Below are positions 6,929-7,440 of a stretch of DNA of 7,440 nt, in pieces. Made by a program: the position numbers and the translations under genes. Positions within the stretch are counted from its first letter, which is position 1, and every line of letters starts with the position of its first letter. This stretch comes from Candidatus Altimarinota bacterium. GTDB lineage: Bacteria; Patescibacteriota; Gracilibacteria; UBA1369; LOWO2-01-FULL-3. The DNA is taken from positions 1-7,440 of the forward strand of contig JALNWA010000021.1 in NCBI GenBank assembly GCA_023231115.1, read 5' to 3'. The notes beneath the pieces were generated by a model. The model worked only from the letters and a program-made list of their open reading frames with translations. It had not been told where the DNA came from and made no database searches.

Positions 6929-7354
6929 TTACATCCTATCAAAATACCTCTGGAGAGTGATTTGCGCCGCATAAGAGTCGTCCATGCCGCTTGCGGCAGT
7001 TTTATTTGCTCTGGCCTCTTTAAATAAATCCTTGGCCTCAAACGAGCTCAATCTTTCATCAAAAAGAATAACCTCTACATTTTCCGGCAAAGTTTTTTTT
7101 AATACCTCATAAAACCTTTCAACTTCTCCCATCATTAAATTTCTCTTCCCTTCCTCCATATCCAACGGATAACCAAGAATAACGATCTTCGCTTCATATT
7201 CAGAAACAATATCGCAAACACGCCCAGCCGCATTCTGAACCCCTTTATTATCAAAAACCTCTTTCGGAAAAGCTATTTTCATCTCTAAACTACCGGTAGC
7301 TACACCGATTCGTTTTTTACCGTAATCTATACATACAGCCTTCCCTTTAGACAT
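6929..7354 (-). CDS. ruvX: RuvX/YqgF-family putative Holliday junction resolvase
   Basis: A 141-residue RNase H-like protein, the family's usual size. E. coli YqgF is linked to 16S rRNA 5'-end processing, and other members cut Holliday junctions. The acidic active site is visible: Asp10 in CIDYGKKRIGVA, then ILGYPLDMEEG (59-69) where most members have VVGLPxxMDG, the DERLSS strand end (99-104, Asp99 and Glu100), and DDSYAAQI near the C-terminus (125-132) in place of the common (V/D)DSxAA. The ATG at 7354 puts the catalytic Asp at residue 10, as expected. A TTG at 7390 would add 12 basic residues and overlap the upstream gene, so it was rejected. No clear Shine-Dalgarno site precedes the ATG. 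The gene lies 10 bases after the upstream stop and four bases before the VirD4-like start, so all three are probably one transcript. Confidence 0.93.
   Translation of the reverse strand: MSKGKAVCIDYGKKRIGVATGSLEMKIAFPKEVFDNKGVQNAAGRVCDIVSEYEAKIVILGYPLDMEEGKRNLMMGEVERFYEVLKKTLPENVEVILFDERLSSFEAKDLFKEARANKTAASGMDDSYAAQITLQRYFDRM
6934..6937 (-). promoter_or_regulatory. Shine-Dalgarno site that decides the VirD4-like start
   Basis: On the minus strand AGGA lies nine bases before ATG 6924, inside the last codons of ruvX. It supports this start over the upstream TTG at 7041, which is embedded in ruvX. Confidence 0.55.
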
Positions 7355-7364
7355 AGGAAGATTA

Positions 7365-7440
7365 TTATTTCTTCTTTTCCTCAACAACAACTTTTATAGT
7401 TTCCTCAGCGCCTTCAGCAATATGAACAAGGACTTTGTGT
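7365..7440 (-). CDS. Unidentified protein, last 24 residues only (cut by the window edge)
   Basis: One minus-strand frame is open from the right edge to TAA 7367-7365, followed directly by a second in-frame TAA (7364-7362). It reads HKVLVHIAEGAEET, a short valine-rich strand (IKVVV) and a tail EEKKK. The alternating hydrophobic pattern suggests a final beta strand, and the charged tail looks like a natural C-terminus. The other two minus frames close or make less sense. The gene ends 10 bases before ruvX on the same strand, so it is probably the preceding gene of the same transcript. Too little is present to name a family. Confidence 0.5.
   Translation of the reverse strand, partial: HKVLVHIAEGAEETIKVVVEEKKK

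Noticed and set aside
6925..7041. A 39-residue N-terminal extension of the VirD4-like protein from a TTG
   Set aside because: The extension reads through the ruvX coding sequence in another frame, and ATG 6924 has an AGGA site and fits the family N-terminus.
7355..7390. A 12-residue extension of RuvX from a TTG
   Set aside because: It would overlap the end of the upstream gene and push the catalytic Asp far from its usual position near residue 10. ATG 7354 fits better.
1..7440. Recoded TGA (glycine), as in Gracilibacteria and SR1
   Set aside because: No gene has an in-frame TGA, glycines use GGN codons, and TGA ends fmt, the ligase-like gene and ribE at family-typical lengths.
1..7440. CRISPR array, insertion sequence, tRNA or long direct repeats
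   Set aside because: Nearly all bases are inside recognised genes, the remaining gaps total under 100 bases, and I saw no repeated units or transposase motifs.

Overview
The window is AT-rich and packed almost end to end with genes. The largest space between genes is 59 bases, and most junctions are a few bases or an overlap. Every gene is full length under the standard bacterial code, with TGA used as a stop (fmt, the ligase-like gene, ribE). The small-genome compactness and sparse Shine-Dalgarno sites suggest a Patescibacteria/CPR bacterium. So does the VirD4/TraG-like ATPase, whose N-terminal domain is of a type I associate with that group. The phylum call is inference; nothing here names a genus.

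Layout. (1) 1-326 (+) is the C-terminal tail of methionyl-tRNA formyltransferase (fmt), cut by the window edge. (2) 260-1540 (-) is a multi-pass O-antigen ligase/Wzy-like membrane protein whose 3' end overlaps fmt by 67 bases tail to tail. (3) 1541-1599 is a short divergent promoter region. (4) 1600-3851 (+) is a tight run of riboflavin synthase alpha chain (ribE), lumazine synthase (ribH, ATGA overlap) and phosphoglycerate kinase (pgk, 6 bases later). (5) 3858-7440 (-) is a second tight run, read from the right edge: an unidentified gene tail, ruvX, a VirD4/TraG-like ATPase, and a six-helix PAP2/sphingomyelin-synthase-like membrane protein. The two runs converge with 6 bases between pgk and the PAP2-like gene.

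Functionally, ribH and ribE catalyse the last two steps of riboflavin synthesis. No GTP cyclohydrolase II, DHBP synthase or RibD is present here, so the pathway is either split elsewhere in the genome or fed by salvaged intermediates. pgk is central glycolysis. The minus-strand run joins a DNA-repair/RNA-processing nuclease fold (RuvX), a DNA- or protein-translocation motor and a phospholipid head-group enzyme fold. Together with the ligase-like gene this gives the window a cell-envelope and DNA-transfer flavour.

I found no tRNA, rRNA, CRISPR array, insertion sequence or riboswitch. I see no clearly new system. The most interesting points are the SMS-like PAP2 protein co-transcribed with the VirD4-like ATPase, the incomplete and partly divergent riboflavin module, and the overlap in which conserved C-terminal segments of two unrelated proteins share the same DNA.
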